A DNA stretch of 64,000 bases from Botryosphaeria dothidea (GCA_011503125.2 WWBZ02000016.1:4464001-4528000); one strand, 5' to 3'; counted from the stretch's first letter, positions 33,099 to 46,173 are shown. The notes: generated by a model not told the origin, from the sequence alone. Translations and numbers: made by a program.

Positions 33099-36000
33099 TG
33101 CGGTGTGGCTCGGAAGTTTGCTTGGAGAGACGCGCGCGGTTGAACGTTGTTCACTGACTGTGCGAAGGGAAAATTCGGGGTGAGCGCGAGAGGGTGTAGG
33201 GATGCTCTGATGTGCCGGAAAGAGGGGGGGGGAAGGGAACTGCTCGTCTTGGGAGGCCAAGGTTTGATTTTATGGAGAATGTTCGCGCTGGAACGCGCTG
33301 TTTTCCCATTGTTGATGGCGTTGTTCATGCTGGTCGCGGTTTATCAGACCGTTGGAGGGCTGGCGGAGCGATGAGGTGGAGGGGAAATTCTGCGTATGGA
33401 GCAAACAATGCCTTTGTCTACAGATGTGGAGAGGGACGTCTTTCTTTGTTCGTGGGATGTGGGCGTCCTGCTATTGGTGAGCAAAGGTATGATTTTCAGA
33501 CAATAGGGATATCCTGTCTGAACAATGCGTGCTGGGGAAGAGATGGACGGGGAGGTAGGTAGCCTTGCGAAGAAGTGCTCGCTACGAGAAGAGATGCGCG
33601 GAGGAGGCCTGCTGAGCAAACAATTCTGCCTGCACGGGCTTTTGGAAGAAGTGTACTGATACAGATGGAACTGTTCTATTGAGCGTCACTTCCAAGCAAA
33701 CATTTTGTTTGCCTTCATCTTCCAATAACTGCCGGATATGATTTTTGAGCGCAAGCTGATGTTTCCTTTTTGGTACGGGGGCGCATGAGAAGAATGGTCA
33801 AAGTATGGGTTTGAACCGACCCGAGCGTACGAGATTCGGCATCATGGAGGCAATACTATCTGGCGGCATCTGCAAAGCATATCTCCGCCCTCCATCAGCT
33901 TCTGGTTTTCGGTGGACAAAAGCAGTTCAACTTGCTAGTGCTAATCATCAAAATAAATGCTATCTCTCAAATTATCCCTACGGGCAAGGCGGATGGCTTA
34001 GGAAGACCGAACGTAAGACGCGGACGAGTGATATCGAGTCGAACGATGCCTGTCGTACGACTTTGTTCGTGTTGTTGTCTTGTAAGACCAAGTAGCTAAT
34101 TAGTAGCAAGGTTGAGCTGTGGCCTGGCGTCTTTTATGCAAAGAATTTCGGAAAAATGTTGTAGTCATAAGAGCCATGCAAACATTTTGCACCCGAGTGA
34201 AAACCAGCAAACGGGTACGATGCATTTCTAGCATTTGTCATTCTCGGAATTCATGGGGAAAAATTGACTGAAACAAAAAATCAACAACTACAGCCGAATA
34301 GAAAGATTGTTGAGTTTCCAGAGCAAGATTCGACCTCACAACAATAGTCTTCCAAACGGTCCCGCATCGGCTGAAGATGAATGCAAGGGAAATCGTCTTT
34401 TCGCAGAACTCACACAAAGCGCAGCAAAATTTCCAGAGGGGTATTGGAATCTACTGTTAGTGCCAAATTTAAAATCCCATAAACAAGAAAAGAATTGAAG
34501 CATTCGTCTGGACGTAGATGTCGCATATTCATGGCAACAAAGCCTCCTGGATAAATGCTTCGACTCACTACAACAGTCCTGCGCTATCGTCGCGATCAAC
34601 GCCAATCGTCGGCTGCAGGACCGCTCTGTACTTTCCCCTACGTGATAGCCGCATTCACTGCCGTCGATATAAGGCCAACAATGACATCGTGGCGGGAGAG
34701 AAGCACCAGAGCAACGGTCCAGCCTGCATCGGGCGGGTTGCCATTTTCAGGCATTGCAAAGTTTGAGGGCAGCAACACACTCTCAAACGACGAGCTGGCA
34801 CCCCAGAGTGTGTGATATCCCCTGCTACATTCGCACAAAGCGGCTGGTGCCGGGTCCTTCATCATTCATCATACGCCTGGCTTCGTGCTACTGCGCGTAC
34901 AACCACAGCGATAACCCTGTTCGAACCAACAACACCAAGCAGACGTCCGCGTCACGTTGAAAGGATGGCGAAAGTGATATTTTCGTTCTTTCTAATATGG
35001 TTGGCTAGCGAAGACGGAGTGCGACAGTGCGCTCTGGCTGCAAGGACCCTGCCTGTAGCCATCCGACCTTTGCATGCAAGATCTGCGCAGCCGGTGTTGC
35101 AGCATCTTGCTGCGATGCAACTTGACCCAGACCCCAAACTTGGCGATCGAGCCCTGTGCCCGGTCTAGTCGATAATAACGTGGTGACCGCTAATGGCTAA
35201 GGGTGTGCGACCATAACAGGCTTTATATATACGATGGATAGTTTAGAGCGAGTCTGCTACCTGTTGTCAGACGAAGAATACATTTTTGGCAACAAGTTTT
35301 AGATTTTGCTTTCTTTGTTCAGTTGAGCGAGTCGGGTGCGGTGCGGTGCCGGGATGCGACGAGGAAAGCACCGAAAAAAAGGTGGAAAGGTTCCCGCCCG
35401 CCGGAGATTTAGGGAGTGGGAGATCCATCACCTATAACACTCCACATTAATATACCTCGTGTCCGACAACACATATTTCGGGCTGCGACAAGAGATCGAA
35501 ATAAAATCTTGGGAAAACCGATGCACGTCAGATTTTAATCGAAACGATGGCTGCGGCGAAGCATTGCGTTCCCCGGTTGGCATAAAAAAGAGAAAATAAA
35601 AGCTTGTACATGGTAAGGTCACGTGCTCCATATTCGTGCTGGCAACACGGTTTCCTTGAAAGCTTTCATCGGTGGAAGCCTCCGAACCAGCATGTCACGA
35701 ATGACGAATGAATACGACCCAACGAGAAGGTTCGCGGAATATGATCCAATGCAGGTAGGAAAGTAAGGACTGGCGGTCAGGGCAAAGGCAGACAAGAAAG
35801 TTTCCTCTTCTTCACGAGGAGGCAGCAGCGTGGAAGTACCGGCGGAGCGGGACGTATTATAGGAAGGTGGGTGCGGCAAGTGGGGAAGTTTGGACGGAAG
35901 AGGCAGCGTTTGTGCTGCATCAGTCTGCCCATGACTTGTGAGCCATGTCTCAGGATGTGGCTTGGGGCCGGTATATAAATGGGAGCGTGTTTCAGTTGAT

Positions 36001-37711
36001 GCAACCTGAGGCAGGCAGCATCGGGGCGAGGGCAGCCTTAGGTAAGTCGAGGGCTGGTCAGGCGGATGATGCCGCTCGCTACTCGGCCTCGTTTGGGGGC
36101 GAATCGGGCCATGCTGGAGGCCGGAGGTCGCGATGGTGGAGGGTAGGTTGCTTTTCGACACGAGCATGGCGCGGCTCACGCGCGAGCGTGCACAGATGCG
36201 CGACACCACGTGGGATGTTGGTCTGACGGGGAGTTCGGCCGGCGTCTTGACGATGTGGCTTGCTGTGGCTTGCTCAGGCAATGGTTGAATAGAGCTTCCA
36301 GCGGGCACGGGCAGCGCGACCCACGTGGGAAAAGGGAGCTGGAGCGGCAGCCCGGAGAGCGCAAGGGCAGGACATGACTCGAGCGGCTCATCGAAGTAGC
36401 TGGAAGCAGCTTGGCGAACTGTCGATCGCTTAAATTGACGGGCTCCGGTCGAAACCCAAAAGTCATTGGTGTCGTCAGCGCAAGGCGTCGTGCTTCTTGC
36501 GCTTCTCGCGGTCGGCGCAGGTCGAGGCGCGCTACTCTGCGAGAAGGTTTCCCCCTGGCGCGCCGGCAAGGATGGGTGAAGACAGGCGCAGCTCCAATTC
36601 GTCTGCGACGAGGAAGATCTCCCGAAGCGTCGATCCGGGCGGTGGCATGGGTCGCGAATGAGAAGGCCAGATGCAAACGGGCACAGGACCTTGCGCGCCG
36701 TCATTCGCTAGCCGCGTCGCCCTCGGTTCCGCTCCAGCCAGCCGCGTTGGTCGGCTGCCATCGCGGGCTGCGGCTCGCGCAGTGATGTCGCGCGGTAGGG
36801 CAGGATGGCAATGCCATGCGCAAGCAGTTTCAGCGGTCGTGCGTGTCGCGGGTTGATGGGGGCGCTGTCTGCTGCTGCTGTGCCGCCCGACTGTGCGCAA
36901 TGTGTCAGTGCCGCGCGCGCCACACACCCACGGTAGAGGAGTAGCTTTTCTCTAGCTGGAGCTAGAAGAAGACCGCCTAGCTGCCGCCGCTACCATCCAA
37001 CCTAGTCCGCGCGCGCTCGCAGCTCTCAGGAGATACGCCCGCCGAGCCGCCGCCAGCTGCTCTCCCAATAATCAATCTCCCATAATCCCGTTGGCAGCCC
37101 GTCCTCGCTGTTGTTCGTCCGTCTTCACCACCATCAACTGCCCGTGCCGAGCTGCATCGTCATCTGCCCGGCATCAATCTGCTGCTGGCTGTCTCCGGCG
37201 CGCGTGCTGCACCCTTGTCTTTGCCCCGTCCGACCCACCAAACCCTGGCCGGCCGCTACCGTGTGCCTGTGCTGCTATACGGGATACCGATCGACGCGGG
37301 GATAGCGGTAGCATCCCCTCGAGCAGAGGCCCGACCTTGTCCCCCCCGAGTCTGCTCCTCCTACGCCTCAAGCGACAGAGCTGCAGCAAGCACGCATCCC
37401 GTCTGCGCGCTGCCAATTGCAATTGTCGCCGCTGCAGCACCCGCAGAGCCATGCGAGCCTAGTTGCCCTCAAAATCGCCCGTGTCGCTCGCTTCCAAGTC
37501 AACCGTACGCTCGTTCCGCCCCCCAGCCCCTGTCCTCTGTCTGCAGCACGACCGACCCGTCTCACAGGCACTGTTCGACCGCGACTCCCACGCCGACACC
37601 GCCAGCCCTGCCGGCAATTGAGCCGCCGTCGCTGAGTCGCACCGTGTCGCGCTGCCACAGAAATACTCCAATTCCTCCCCGAACTCTTCGCATTCCACCC
37701 ACGCCCGCGGA
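33099..37711. other. 4.6-kb stretch without a supported gene
   Basis: The region 33.1-35.6 kb is less GC-rich with short ORFs only. From 35.6 to 37.7 kb it is GC-rich and open in several frames on both strands, including a 361-codon minus-strand frame (36704-35619) whose residues look like random translation of GC-rich DNA. TATA-like elements occur at about 35224 and 35971 (plus strand). The C/T-rich 37.0-37.7 kb part is probably the promoter and 5' leader of the following large gene. Confidence 0.35.
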
Positions 37712-40700
37712 ATGCATCGTCTGCCGAAGCAGCAGGACGACGGCGCGCTCGCCTCGCCGCGCTCCAGTCGCGCCCCCAGCATCAGCAGCGACCGCCAATC
37801 AACCACCGGTTCCACAAGTACCATTGCCGCCGTTTATGTTCCATACTCTTTCCATCCGCCCCCCGCCTACGTCGCCGTCGCCGCCGCCTCGCAGATCGTC
37901 ACAGACCACCAGAACGCCACCCTCCTCGACGAACTGTCCCCCGCCGAGGCCGAAAATGTCCCTGCCGAGAGCGCGCGCTTCTCCGACGAAGCTTTGGCAT
38001 TGCTCAATGGCTTCCTCGACTCGCTCCTCTATTCCGTCTTGGCCACTGGCCGGTCGCGTTCCCTCACCTCAATTCGCCCGGCCGTACAGGAAGTGCTGAA
38101 GCCGAGATTGGCGCGCGAAGCGATCAAGGCTGCCGACGAAGAGCTCTCCGGCCTGCTGGCAGACGAAGAAGAGGACGAGGAGTTGCCGCAAGGCCAGGGC
38201 GAGAAGTGGAATCTCGAAGCCGTGTTCAAGCGCACGCGACTACGCATAATGGTCTATACTCGCCTCGGCGAGCTTGAGGACGAAGATGAGGAGCGCTTCT
38301 TGGACGAGGACAGCTCGTACGCCATAGCAGAGGATGATGCTGTCAAAGATGCCGGCCTGGTTTCTTGGGCTGCTGCCATCTTCCTCACCTCGGTGATTGA
38401 ATACATTGCGGAGCAGACTCTCATAGTGGCCGGGCAGGCCGCCTTCAACCGCGTGCGCGGCAAGAGGAAGAAGACCGGAGAGTACGATGCAAACGGCCAG
38501 TTCAATTTCGAGGATTTGGACCGCGTCATTGTGCAGGACTTCGACATGGAGAAGGTGGCGCTGAATTCCACCTTGGGACGTCTTTGGCGGACGTGGAAGA
38601 AGAGCCTCCGCGCACCAATCACTCCTATATCCGCGTCTGCCCGCTCTTCCTTCCAGCGCTCTGCCTCGTTTGGCAACGGCTTTTACCGCAGGTACAGTAC
38701 CGGAAACGCCCATGACGCTCCGAGCGCGGCAGCACTCCAAGATGTGCCTGAAGTGGAGCACTCGGAGTGTGATATCGCCGCAAACATTCCTTTACCTATC
38801 GGTGACAACGATATCGCCGAGATTGAGGTCCCAGGCCTCGCTAAGACGTACGAAGATGACGCGCTTGTCACTTCAACACCAGAAGTGCAGAGCGCAAAGA
38901 AGCGTCCCATGAGTTGGCTCGCTGCCCCTGGATCCGGTCGCCAGCTGCTTCGGACACGCTCGAATTCGATGCCCTCTCTCAAGCAAGTTGCTCAGCGGCA
39001 GACATCCCAAGCAAGCGTGGAAACCTCTGATACTCCTCCTTTCCAGACACCTGCGGAATACAGCCACCAGCGCGAGGATTACATCGCCGCTGGAGAGCAA
39101 GTTGCAGAGGCGAACCAGATGCAAGGCATTGAGGAGGAGAAGGACCAGTTTGACGAGAAGGATCGCGAAGATGTATCATCGGTCATTGCTGAGACTGGCT
39201 CTCTCCCCGGTGCAGCATCGCCGCCTCCAGCTCCGGCGGTGCGTCCTAGAAGTATGCTGCGGGATCGATCCCCAAGACCGCTGCAGCTGGGGCGGGACAT
39301 ACTCGCCAATGCGAAGCCTACTGGTACGTATTAGCTTCCGAGCGGTATTTTGAGGCGTATGCTCGACTTGCTGACTATAAATAGATACAAACCGTGCCAA
39401 CCGTCAACCGGTTGAAAACAAAGTTGAGATCCTTCCGAAGAAGCCTAAATCGAAATCGCCGCCTTCAGAAAAGGAGAATAAAGAGAACAAGTCGGTGAAG
39501 CCATCGCCCAGTTCGGAGGTCATCGGGCTGGCAAAGACGTCTGATGTCGCCAAGCCAGCCCCTCCGTCGCCCCTTCCTGCGGAAGTAGACGATGCTGCAC
39601 AAAAAGAGAAGAAGCACGCCCGTCGCCTCTCAGCGTCTCCACCTGTTGCCAGAAACAACATCTCACCCGCCGAATCAGCTTCTTCGAAAGTGCATCCTTC
39701 CAAAGAGGACTCATCAAAGACAGTGCCGCCCAAGGACGAGGAGTCACGGTCTAGCTCGACTTCGTCGAAGCAGACACCCCCATCGGACCTTGTTCATGAA
39801 AAGGAAAGCGAGACAGTCGTCAACAACGCACGCGCTAGCAGGGCCTTCCGCTCGCAAACTGTCTCTACGCAGGCATCACAAACAGTCCCTACAGGTCCTC
39901 CTTCGGTATCCGCATTGTCCTCACAGACACGTGATAGTTCAACCTCGCGCAAATCGCACGAGAGCTCGAGGAGCTTTACCCGCAACCGAGCCGGGACGTC
40001 CGAGTATGGTGTTGATCGGGCAACGCTTCAAAGGGTGTCTTCCATCTCATCTGCTGGTACCTCCATTCTTCATACATCCCGAGGCTCTGAGTCTAGCATT
40101 CCTACCACCACCGGAAATCGCCGTCCGACGGCGAATTCGAGAAAATCGGAGGAGGATCGCACCCGCGATTTCGATGCAGCAATAGCGCAAGCGGATACCG
40201 TGTACTACACACTCACGCCTGAAAGAATGCGCGAGGTTGAGCGTGAGAAGAAAGATAGGGCTGCGGCCGAAGCCCAAGAGCGGTCCGCACATGCCAGGTC
40301 TGCCACCGCCACTCAAGTCACAGTCTACCCGCGCGTTGTCCACTCTGGGTCGGGGTCTCCCCAGATGATGCAGCGCTCGAACTCTTCTTCGCATGGATCG
40401 ATGAGCAGCAGACAAGGAAAGAGCACCATCTCCGATGATGCACAGAAGGAAACGAAAGCGCAGCGGCCGACACCCATCAACCAAGTGGGCAATATTTACA
40501 CGCGAAATAAGTACATGCCAAGGGAACCAAGGGTGCAGACCGACCCGACGTTTGATCTGCGCGACTTCCTCATATCTACAACCCCTTCCAGCAACACCAA
40601 GAGCGTCGCACCGATCGATACTGGGTTCTCGCGTGCTGCAGACAATGCATCCAATGCGTCAACTCCGACTGGCTCCAAGGGGTTCCTGGTAAAATCCGGT

Positions 40701-41867
40701 TCCAGATCTGGCAAAACATCCATAAGTGAAGGGTCATCGTCATCTCCGGCGCCACGGGGGGGCAGTGCGAGCAGGAAACCAAAGAAAAACTTCGAGCCCC
40801 GCAGTCCGGCCGGTCCGACCCACATTGACAATGACCTCATTGACCTCATCCGCCAGGGCCCACCTGGATCAGATCACCGCATCCCTCGCACTGTAGCCCC
40901 TTTCCGTGACACGATGGACTCCGACCAGATGGAACTTTACTCCAACAACGTCGCGCCATCCGTACATTCTCAGACTACTACTAATTCGCGCAGCGGTCTT
41001 CTCTCGCAAAGCAATACTGTCCATCCCGCTTATAGCAACGAGCCGTCATCACTAACCGGCAGCATGTCTGATAACGGTCCAATGATTACAAAGACTCGTC
41101 CGAAGAAGCGCATCGATCCCTATGCCATTCCAGATGATGATGAACTCGAGGAAGAATTCGGCGAGCACGATGACGAACTCACCGCATTACCTGGCAGCGC
41201 CAATGGGCCATTGACCAACACAGTGCCACCGCCCAGCGCTTTCTCAGGCGTCACCACGTCGGTGACGTCCACAGCGCCCTCTGCGACCGGTAACAACACC
41301 ACCGCGTCGGCCCCTGCATCGAAGCCCAAGCCCAAGACCGGCACATCCGACCTCGCAGACTTCCTGAACAGCGAACCGCCCGGCCCAACAGTCTCCAGCG
41401 GACCTGTCCAGCCCTTCATGCTCTCCGACTCGACCCTCAAAGCCATCAAGAGCGGCGGTTCTGCCACGGCCGCCTCCGCCAACGGCATCCGCTCTGCCTC
41501 GAACGGCAGCAAGGCGTCCAGCCTCATCGGCGGCGGCATGGGTTTTCCTTCGTCCAGCACCACCACCACGACCATCACTGCGGGAAACAACCGTCTCGGC
41601 ACGTCGGGCTCCTCGGGTTCTTTTGGCTCTGCTAAGCGGAGCAATACGGTGAGGCAGACGGGCGCGAGGGACGCGCGAATGGATCGGAGTGAGGAGAGGG
41701 GAGGCCTCAGCGAGATGGCGGATTTCTTGAAGAATTCGGGACCGCCGCCGAGCATGGACGAGAAGCCATTGCCATTTATCAAATTCGGCAAAGATGGCAA
41801 TCCGATCGATCCCGGTGCGGTGAAGGAGAAGAGTTCGGGTAGGGGTTTGAGGTTTTGGAAGAGGTGA
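37712..41867 (+). CDS. large conserved-looking fungal protein of unknown function (about 1,364 residues)
   Basis: Two exons, 37712-39323 and 39385-41867, joined across a 61-nt intron (GTACGT...AATAG) with continuous frame. Residues about 90-300 form a helical, apparently folded region (FSDEALALLNGFLDSLLYSVL, LVSWAAAIFLTSVIEYIAEQTL) whose spacing reminds me of a histone-fold or TAF-like bundle. The remaining thousand residues are Ser/Thr/Pro-rich and probably disordered, with short conserved-looking islands such as MREVEREKKDRAAAEAQ, DLRDFLISTTP and a twice-used 'xLADFLNSEPPGP / MADFLKNSGPPPS' motif near the C-terminus. The protein ends in basic GLRFWKR. No enzyme motif or membrane helix is certain. 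I do not recognise a named orthologue; a scaffold or nuclear role would be a guess. Confidence 0.85.
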
Positions 41868-43791
41868 GAGAAGCTTGGAGGAGGGACGGCGAAAAAAACA
41901 ACAGGCCGAAGGATTGATTATTCTTTGGACTTCTCTTCCCAGTGTCATTTAATGGGTTGGGGTGCTCTTTGGCCGTCGCCGTTTCCTTGTCCTTGAGTGG
42001 CTTTTCTGGGTCTGTGGATTGGTTTACATCTCCGCGTTTTTTTTTTCTTTTATTTCCATTCGTTGGCTTGGGACGTCGTAACGCTGTACAGGCATCGCCA
42101 TGCTCTTCTCTTGTCTCTTTCTGTCTTGAACGTTAACCATGTCCGCCAAGACGGTGCTTTGTCTTTTTGGGGGTCTTTTTTTCTCATTTGCGGTTTGTTT
42201 TGCCATTTTGATATTTTTCTCTCTTCTCCTTGTACGATTTTTCTTCTCTTTTTCCTCTCTTAGGATCCAGATACCCCCACCACCAAACCACAACGGATAA
42301 AATAACGTATACCTCACACACACAGAGCAAAAGGCATACCAGCTTTCATTATCATATGGGAAGAAGTTTCTTTAAGAGAGATATCTACATACGGATAGGA
42401 TAGTAGCATCCAGACCCCCACCGTTCGAAGTGGAATAGCGAAAGCATTTTCTGGTTTTGTTTTAAAATTGCCTCCGCTTTGAGAATGCAGAAAACTGGTA
42501 TAGCGCATAAGCGCACCTGAGCAGTGTTGAATCGGTGCAGTGCTTCTCATGTACTCACCTGGACTCAAGTGTCTAGTACGACTACTTACACTTGCGTCTG
42601 AATGAATGCTTCTACTCTCCACGGTAAAGGGGCGTCGTAATGTTCCATTTTTAGCTGAGAGAAACGCTTGCGATTCCGGTCCTCATGAGCCAGACCTTTG
42701 CTGCGTCAGTTCTCCTTTTCATGATTGAGGGGGGTGCATCGTCGCGGTATGCATTATGTAGTAGTGCACTGTCGGGTTTCTTCAGGAACTCGAGCACGTA
42801 CAGCTCGTAGTCTTAATGTCCCGCCGGGTATGATTGTGTATTATGCGAACCGGACGTGGTGGGCGATTTGCCAAAGTCATCTTTTGGTCTACCATACGGG
42901 AAACGCTGTTTTGTGGGGCGCTTTTGCGTGAACTTAGCGATTCTGCGTTATCGCTGATTTTGCGCAAAGGATTGGAAGGCTAGCGGATGATGTATTAAGG
43001 CGCCTGTTTCGTTCATCTTGGTAATAAGACATATCAAGGAGTTTTCTCTATCTTTAGGCTAGTACAAGTACCAGAGCCAACATCTCACCCATCAGACTTA
43101 CCATTCTATGAAAAATTATGTACAAACTGGAGCTTTAGACTGCAAAAAGGCTCTGCAGGTGCGTAAGCTGAAGGTTTTGTTGTTCTATGAGTATGTACGT
43201 AGAAGTTACTCGATGTGGGGGCTGTCCTAGCGGTCGAGGAACACTTCAACAGCGTATGGGATGTACTCACTATCTCGCCCAACAAAGAATTTTATACTTG
43301 TCTAAGTAGATGTTTAGCTCCTCTGGAATTGTTTTTAAAGTGGTTAGAGGCACACAACGCAATGGAAATCCAACCCCTGAGTGGGCAGTCCTCTATCAGC
43401 CACGCTCCCTCCTCAAGTATCCGCACGGTGGATCATCTCTGAGCCCACAAGTACATGAGCTCAGCTTGAGAGTATAGAGAGAAGCACCTTGGCACGCGTT
43501 TGGTTGGCAACAGCGAGTTGCTCGCGGGCCGGCGGCATCCCAGCCCCGAATGCACTCCGCACTGTCGCTATCCAGAAATTCCAGTCGCAGGTCACCCAGA
43601 AACTTTTACCTTACGCCACACCAAGCTCACCAGTGGCAGCAAGGGCACTTATCGCTCGTCAAGCTAGATTTGAGCTGTTCTTGTTGCGAAGGCGCAACAA
43701 CACCATCAACACCGCACGCACCGAGAGAACCACCACGAGCGCCAACGCCTGCTTACAACAACCCCACCTCCCCATTGAGAGAGACCACATC
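41868..43791. other. 1.9-kb intergenic stretch, no gene seen
   Basis: It contains the 3' UTR of the large protein gene (T-rich 42030-42260, with a T run at about 42039). The rest is mixed composition with short ORFs only, then a probable promoter and A/C-rich leader for the small gene starting at 43792. Confidence 0.4.
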
Positions 43792-44144
43792 ATGTCGTTC
43801 GCGGCTATGAGCCAGCCCGGTCCTCAGGTACGTGCGAACTCCGCGCTGAAGCTTTGCGGCGCGATGGCCCGTGTCACTGTTGTGCTAAAGCAGCATATCT
43901 TCAGGATTCCCAAAACACCGCCGGAGAGGGAGGTCCCGCGACCATGAACGAGGCGGCAGGAGATACGACGGGCCACCCCGAGCTACGCGAAAGGGCCAAG
44001 CAGAGGTTCAGCCGGGAGAGGAAGCAGCGCCGCCCACAACGCGGCTGCGCGCGGCCCCACCATCAGCACGGCGGAGGAGGCGCACCAGCCGGCCACTTGG
44101 ACGGCGGTGTCCCTGAGTCTAAAATCACCGCTCAGTATGAGTAG
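43792..44144 (+). CDS. small spliced hypothetical hydrophilic protein (91 residues)
   Basis: Two exons are proposed: 43792-43827 (MSFAAMSQPGPQ) and 43905-44144, joined over a 77-nt intron with donor GTACGT and acceptor CTTCAG. The frame runs to TAG. The product is hydrophilic: a Gly/Ala/Thr-rich acidic first half, then a basic segment (RERAKQRFSRERKQRR), then a His/Gly-rich segment. There is no signal peptide or membrane helix. An A/C-rich leader (ACCACGAGCGCC...CACATC) precedes the ATG, as in expressed fungal genes. No family is recognised; it may be a lineage-restricted or stress-type small protein. Confidence 0.5.
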
Positions 44145-46173
44145 AGATGGTTCACGCGGCACTCGCGCATGGCTCACCGCATGAAAAGTGTGGCGGATGT
44201 GTTGGAAACGGGCGTCTGGGAGGCCAAAACGCGAAAGGGGAGAAACTTGGAAGGTGAAAAGGGTTGTGTATCAGGCCTTGGAACGATGATGATGGTAAAG
44301 GAGGCACGGTCGGACGGCCTGATGCAGGGTAATACCAGCAGCGATCAGCTTACAAGACTTGCGAAGTGTTTGTGTTTATGACGCTTTCAGACGGCTACTG
44401 ACGTAGCTCGGCCTTATCGAGGTTGGTAATCCTTGAGTGGCAATGAAGAAATTTTGATATACCACAATCTCTTATAATTGGGCGAAGATGCTGGCCACGG
44501 AGGGATGGGTCATAAATATATGGCGTATTTATCGAGTGTTGGTTGGTTTCGAAGAAAAAAAAAAGCCTGAAGGTCCGAGAAAAGCCAAAACGAAATCTTC
44601 CAGTGCAACAAACCGGTGCAGTTTCCACCTTGCAAACTACGGGTGCGCCGCGACCTCGTAATCATCCGGCATCTGCACTCGCGGAGAGCCACGAGTTATT
44701 CTCGAAACGCGAACTCGTACTCGCCCAAACTGGCAGGGAACCCAAGCGACAACTTAGAACGGGATCCGAAGATCGAACGGGCGCGGACCTTGGGTCGCAG
44801 CCGCGGAAAGCTCGGCGGGAAAGGCCCAGTGTTTTGTTACGCTGTAGAAGTGGGGGGTGAGTTGGCACCCGGTGATGAAGAGTGAATTGGCACTCGAGCG
44901 TCACAAGAAGAGGGCGAATCGGCACCCCGTGATTGAAGTATGGGCGAGTTGGCACCCCGTAGTCAACACATTGTCCCCCCCGAAGAACCCTCACACGACT
45001 ATGCCGGAGACGGCTACCACGGCCACTGGCCCGCAGACCCGCAGCAGAGGCTGACCACCGGTACATGCACAAAGGGGCTTTCGAACTGCACCGACTGCGG
45101 GGCGAAGAGGCACCCCCGGTACTCTCTTCAGCCGTGTCTCGAACCCACGAACCCCACATAAATGAGACAAAGCCATGCTGAAGATATGACCCCACTGAAG
45201 CTAATGAACTAAGGGCAAGTCGGCGCCCGGCTTAGATCCTCACTTGCTGAATGGTCACTTATACATTGCACCTGATGGACAGATGCTACGGACAGTGGCG
45301 GTAACTCTGACAGCGGCGCACTGGAGAGAGCACCGAATGTCCGCAGTTGGAGCCGTAACAATGAAATCCTCACCCTGAGACAAGCGGGCAGCGTATGAGA
45401 TTGTCGTGAATACCTTTAACAGTGAGGAAGACCTGCACAGTTCGTCGTCTTAAACGACCGAAGATCCATCAAAGTGCCATTGGAGGCGTACATCAACGTC
45501 AGCTCTGCTCAGTGCCAGACAAACTTGCATTCATGGGTTCTGCAGCCTACGGCAAGCGTCGACTACTCTCACAGATCAACCAGACAAAAACCTCGTGGGG
45601 GTTCGAAGCATTCGTTCAGACAGCGAAATGCAATACACTTACGCTTAGATGAATGTGTCCTTTCCCCACGAACCCAAGTCTGTTTAAAGCCACTACCGCC
45701 AATCATGGGCTGAAGCACCCGTCTGCACAACAACCGGACATCAACACGCACACGAATGACCACAATATGCACAGAGAGAGTGAGAGAACACACAAAGCTC
45801 AAATTGATATCTCGCGCTGCCAGGAGGTGGTAGTAAGTAGAGTACCACTGTCACACACACCACCAACCACACCAGGATGGGTAAAAGACGACAACAAACT
45901 CAACAAAAGACCAAGGAACGCGGAAGAGAAGAAAAAAAAGGAGAAGCTCAAAGCACGTATCCACCGACCCACCTCTCCGAAGGCAAAGGAAATAAAAAAG
46001 AAGAAAAAACGCACTACTCCCTTATTGCCATCCCGATGCCAATGTGCAGATGAAGCCCCCTTATCCCTCCAGCCTGAATCTGGTCTTTCCCACGTCCCCC
46101 ATTCTATTACGTATATTTTAAAAACCCCAACCATCCTACCCATCAATAATGAAAAATTCCATCGAGCCCTGCT
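44145..46173. other. 2-kb stretch without a supported gene, containing degenerate repeats
   Basis: Short ORFs on both strands show no family features. A 227-codon plus-strand frame at 45653-46336 overlaps the antisense of the calponin-type gene tail and is rich in Lys/Pro/Thr; I regard it as chance. The repeat cluster at 44856-44970 is listed separately. Confidence 0.4.
44856..44970 (+). repeat. cluster of degenerate ~30-bp repeats, core GGCGAGTTGGCACCCCG
   Basis: Four imperfect copies follow each other, with GGCAC cores beginning at 44864, 44889, 44921 and 44951 (spacings 25, 32 and 30 bp). Copies 3 and 4 share GGGCGA(A/G)T(C/T)GGCACCCCGT. Related single copies occur at about 45101 (GGCGAAGAGGCACCCCCGG) and 45213 (GGGCAAGTCGGCGCCCGG). 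Copies are too diverged and too few for a CRISPR-like array, which is in any case unexpected in a fungus. Confidence 0.6.

Noticed and set aside
35619..36704. 361-codon minus-strand frame
   Set aside because: Residue composition (Ser, Pro, Arg, Thr, His) and lack of any motif fit chance translation of GC-rich DNA; other frames are open here too.
44856..44970. CRISPR-like array
   Set aside because: Copies are few, poorly conserved and of uneven spacing, and the genome is fungal.
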